DNA of 31,047 nucleotides, from IMG/VR virus record IMGVR_UViG_3300032278_000074, positions 1 to 31,047 of that record; one strand, 5' to 3'. The notes beneath the pieces are model-generated. The model made no database searches. It was not told where the DNA came from and worked only from the letters and a program-made list of their open reading frames with translations. The DNA is from a virus. Of the stretch, positions 29,862-31,047 are shown one piece after another (within the stretch, counting starts at the first letter, position 1; each line of letters opens with the position of its first letter). Position numbers and translations under genes: made by a program.

Positions 29862-29889
29862 AAGCCCATCTTAAACGGTGGGCTTTTTT
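29862..29889 (+). terminator. Intrinsic terminator between early and late genes
   Basis: Perfect 7-bp stem AAGCCCA/TGGGCTT with a 10-nt loop and continuing T run (29884-29889). It ends the early rightward transcript and sits 14 nt before the TTG of the first late gene. Confidence 0.8.
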
Positions 29890-29902
29890 CTGGGGAAATA
29901 CT

Positions 29903-30523
29903 TTGCAGATTTCAATCAAAGTCAACGCGAAACGTGCTATTAGGGATTTAAAACGGGCAGGAGAAAGAAACGTGCCGTTAGCCGTTGCCCAAGCCCTCAC
30001 AGCGACCGCCAAGCATGTCGCGGCAGTGGAAGCGCGGGTAATGCCCAAATATTTGGACAGGCCGCGTCCGGGGACTGTGAAGGCTTTCAGGGTTAAGATA
30101 GCCAAGGCCGCAGATTTTAGCCGGGGTAATCTCCATTCGGCGGTTATTGTAAAGGACAGACCCTTTTCTCGTGAATATTTAAAGTGGACGATTTTCGGAG
30201 GTACAAAAACACGCGGGGGGAAACCGCTATATGTACCCGGAAGGAATATTAAACTAGACAAGCATGGTAATTTTCCCAGCCCAAGGACTTATATAAATAA
30301 AATGTTAGCCCGTGATGACACATTTGTCGCAACACGGCGCGGGGTGGAGGGGTTATGGCAACAAAGAAAGGATGGCGTGGTATTGCTGGCAATGTATTCT
30401 CAGTCAGCGACTTATAAATCCATCTTCCCTTACTTTGATATTGCCAAACGGCTTATCCCCAAAACATTCGAGAAACAGGTCAAACGGTCAATGGCACGGG
30501 CTATGAGAGCGAGGAGCAAATGA
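29903..30523 (+). CDS. Minor tail Z-like / tail completion protein
   Basis: Basic protein of 206 aa with a TTG start (GGGGA upstream; the next methionine is residue 47, inside the conserved part). It opens with ISIKVNAKRAIRDLKRAGER, VPLAVAQALTATAKHVAAV, then LDRPRPGTVKAFRVKIAKAA, EYLKWTIFGGTKTRGGKP and ends FDIAKRLIPKTFEKQVKRSM-ARAM. The N-terminal 'A--AL--TA--V' helix, central GG loop and C-terminal amphipathic helix recall minor tail protein Z and related tail completion proteins. Its place before the terminase region, far from the tail genes, is unusual. Confidence 0.6.
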   Translation: MQISIKVNAKRAIRDLKRAGERNVPLAVAQALTATAKHVAAVEARVMPKYLDRPRPGTVKAFRVKIAKAADFSRGNLHSAVIVKDRPFSREYLKWTIFGGTKTRGGKPLYVPGRNIKLDKHGNFPSPRTYINKMLARDDTFVATRRGVEGLWQQRKDGVVLLAMYSQSATYKSIFPYFDIAKRLIPKTFEKQVKRSMARAMRARSK

Positions 30524-30717
30524 GCAAACAGATAATTGTTAATGATGGTGGTAAGGTTAACCAAAGCATTTCAACCACGGTCGAAAAACCCGCAAGCGTA
30601 TCGGTCGGGCCGGTCAAAGTTGAGCACGACAATGTCTGGATTGCCGTTGTGTGTGTTTTAATTATCGCCGTCGCTTGGACTGTGGTCCGTAAGTGGTACA
30701 AAAAAGATAAAAGATAA
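30520..30717 (+). CDS. 65-aa single-pass membrane protein
   Basis: ATG overlaps the previous stop (ATGA) with GAGGAG 4 nt upstream. A polar N-terminal half (Ser/Val/Lys-rich, ending PVKVEHDN) precedes one membrane segment (VWIAVVCVLIIAVAWTVV) and a strongly basic end RKWYKKDKR. Function unknown. It sits in the chain of small genes leading to the ParB-SpeD and terminase genes. Confidence 0.65.
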   Translation: MSKQIIVNDGGKVNQSISTTVEKPASVSVGPVKVEHDNVWIAVVCVLIIAVAWTVVRKWYKKDKR

Positions 30718-30896
30718 TGAACCCGGCGGACGAATTTTCGCGGATGAATTATATGGTTTTCCATGACAAAAGGGAAAATCGTGTGACTTTGGTTGTCTCA
30801 GGATTCCCAACGGATGACGATGCCAGTGATTTCGCGGAATGGCTGTCTGAAATGGATTTCATTCAGGGAAACAAACCAAAGGTCACAATTAATTGA
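30717..30896 (+). CDS. 59-aa small protein, unknown
   Basis: ATG overlaps the previous stop by one base (TAATG). Sequence includes MVFHDKRENRVTLVVSGFPT and DFAEWLSEMDFIQGNKPK: a strand-strand-helix-like small fold. The next ORF starts within its stop. Unknown, but the overlapping layout supports it as real. Confidence 0.6.
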   Translation: MNPADEFSRMNYMVFHDKRENRVTLVVSGFPTDDDASDFAEWLSEMDFIQGNKPKVTIN

Positions 30897-31042
30897 CAGA
30901 ACCCGATGTATTGCCCGTGTATCACCTATCTTGGGGTGGCGATGTGTGGGTAATGCCTCACCTATTAGTTCGCACTGTGTCGGCGGATATGGCGGTTTTC
31001 AGGGCAAAAGGTACTTTCCAGCCCTTCAAGCCTTGCGGGTAA
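30893..31042 (+). CDS. 49-aa small protein reaching the terminal repeat
   Basis: TTG start overlaps the previous stop (TTGA). Contains VLPVYHLSWGGDVWVMPHLL and a C terminus KGTFQPFKPCG. Its TAA lies inside the 10-bp terminal repeat. If the ends are joined, an 11-codon ATG reading frame and then the ParB-SpeD gene follow. Unknown. Confidence 0.5.
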   Translation: MTEPDVLPVYHLSWGGDVWVMPHLLVRTVSADMAVFRAKGTFQPFKPCG

Positions 31043-31047
31043 TGCGG
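31038..31047. repeat. 10-bp direct terminal repeat (right copy)
   Basis: Exact copy of the first ten bases of the window. Confidence 0.6.

Larger units (their letters stand above)
29708..29902. other. Repeat-rich non-coding segment (possible origin or late control region)
   Basis: The largest gene-free stretch, 195 bp, AT-rich in its first half. It holds an 18-bp imperfect tandem pair (29732-29749, 29750-29767; 14 of 18 match), a 15-bp exact pair CCTTGAGGCCGTTGC (29811-29825, 29828-29842), a 10-bp pair CCCATCTTAA (29849-29858, 29865-29874) and a terminator. No convincing promoter was found. Several direct repeats close together recall iterons, so an origin or packaging/control site is possible. 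Confidence 0.55.

Noticed and set aside
1-31047. tRNA genes, CRISPR arrays, insertion sequences and transposases
   Set aside because: No regularly spaced repeats, no transposase-like ORF with flanking inverted repeats and no cloverleaf-like segment were noticed by eye. A tRNA scan would be needed to exclude a tRNA fully.

Overview
The window reads as an essentially complete genome of a tailed, lambda-like siphophage. It carries terminase, portal, HK97-fold capsid, a long-tail tape-measure cassette, fibres, a lysis block, a recombination block and a small regulator region, with almost no space between genes. The tail-tip order (tape measure, distal tail, DUF2163/BR0599-type hub, NlpC/P60-type peptidase, large central tail protein) and the 'GTA-type' three-TM holin match alphaproteobacterial phages and gene transfer agents. 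The likely host is therefore an alphaproteobacterium, possibly aquatic; this is inferred from families only. The first 10 bases recur as the last 10 bases, so the ends are probably cohesive termini or a circle-closure point. The late operon runs through that junction.

Layout. Late genes on the plus strand start after a terminator at about 29.86-29.89 kb and continue across the junction: a minor-tail-Z-like gene, three small ORFs, then (57-) a ParB-domain protein fused to the catalytic half of S-adenosylmethionine decarboxylase, small and large terminase, a gpW-like protein, portal, a protease-capsid fusion with a strong internal start, head-tail connectors, tail terminator, tail tube, a tail chaperone pair with a textbook -1 frameshift site, tape measure, tail tip, a collar-type fibre, a long repeat fibre and two small fibre-associated genes. 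The lysis genes (19.6-21.1 kb) and an HTH-metallophosphoesterase gene follow, up to a strong terminator at 22.17-22.20 kb. A leftward operon (25.49 to 22.20 kb) encodes a PD-(D/E)XK exonuclease, a small membrane protein, an ERF single-strand annealing protein, an SSB-like protein ending in DDEIPF, an excisionase/MerR-like HTH protein and unknowns. From the divergent control region at 25.5-25.6 kb a rightward unit encodes an XRE regulator, a VRR-NUC nuclease, an orphan DnaA-domain-IV-like protein and a DUF6362-like protein. A consensus promoter at 27.55 kb, with a perfect palindrome filling its spacer, then drives a group of small early genes of mostly unknown function up to 29.7 kb.

How it fits together. 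No DNA polymerase, helicase, primase or integrase is visible. Replication must lean on the host, perhaps recruited by the DnaA-like protein, with ERF, exonuclease and SSB for recombination. The XRE protein probably represses its own promoter and the 27.55 kb promoter through related operators. The most unusual item is the ParB-SpeD fusion just upstream of the terminase. Other items worth attention are the nested capsid start, the frameshift signal, the operator pair, the possible cos ends, and a repeat-rich non-coding segment at 29.71-29.90 kb.
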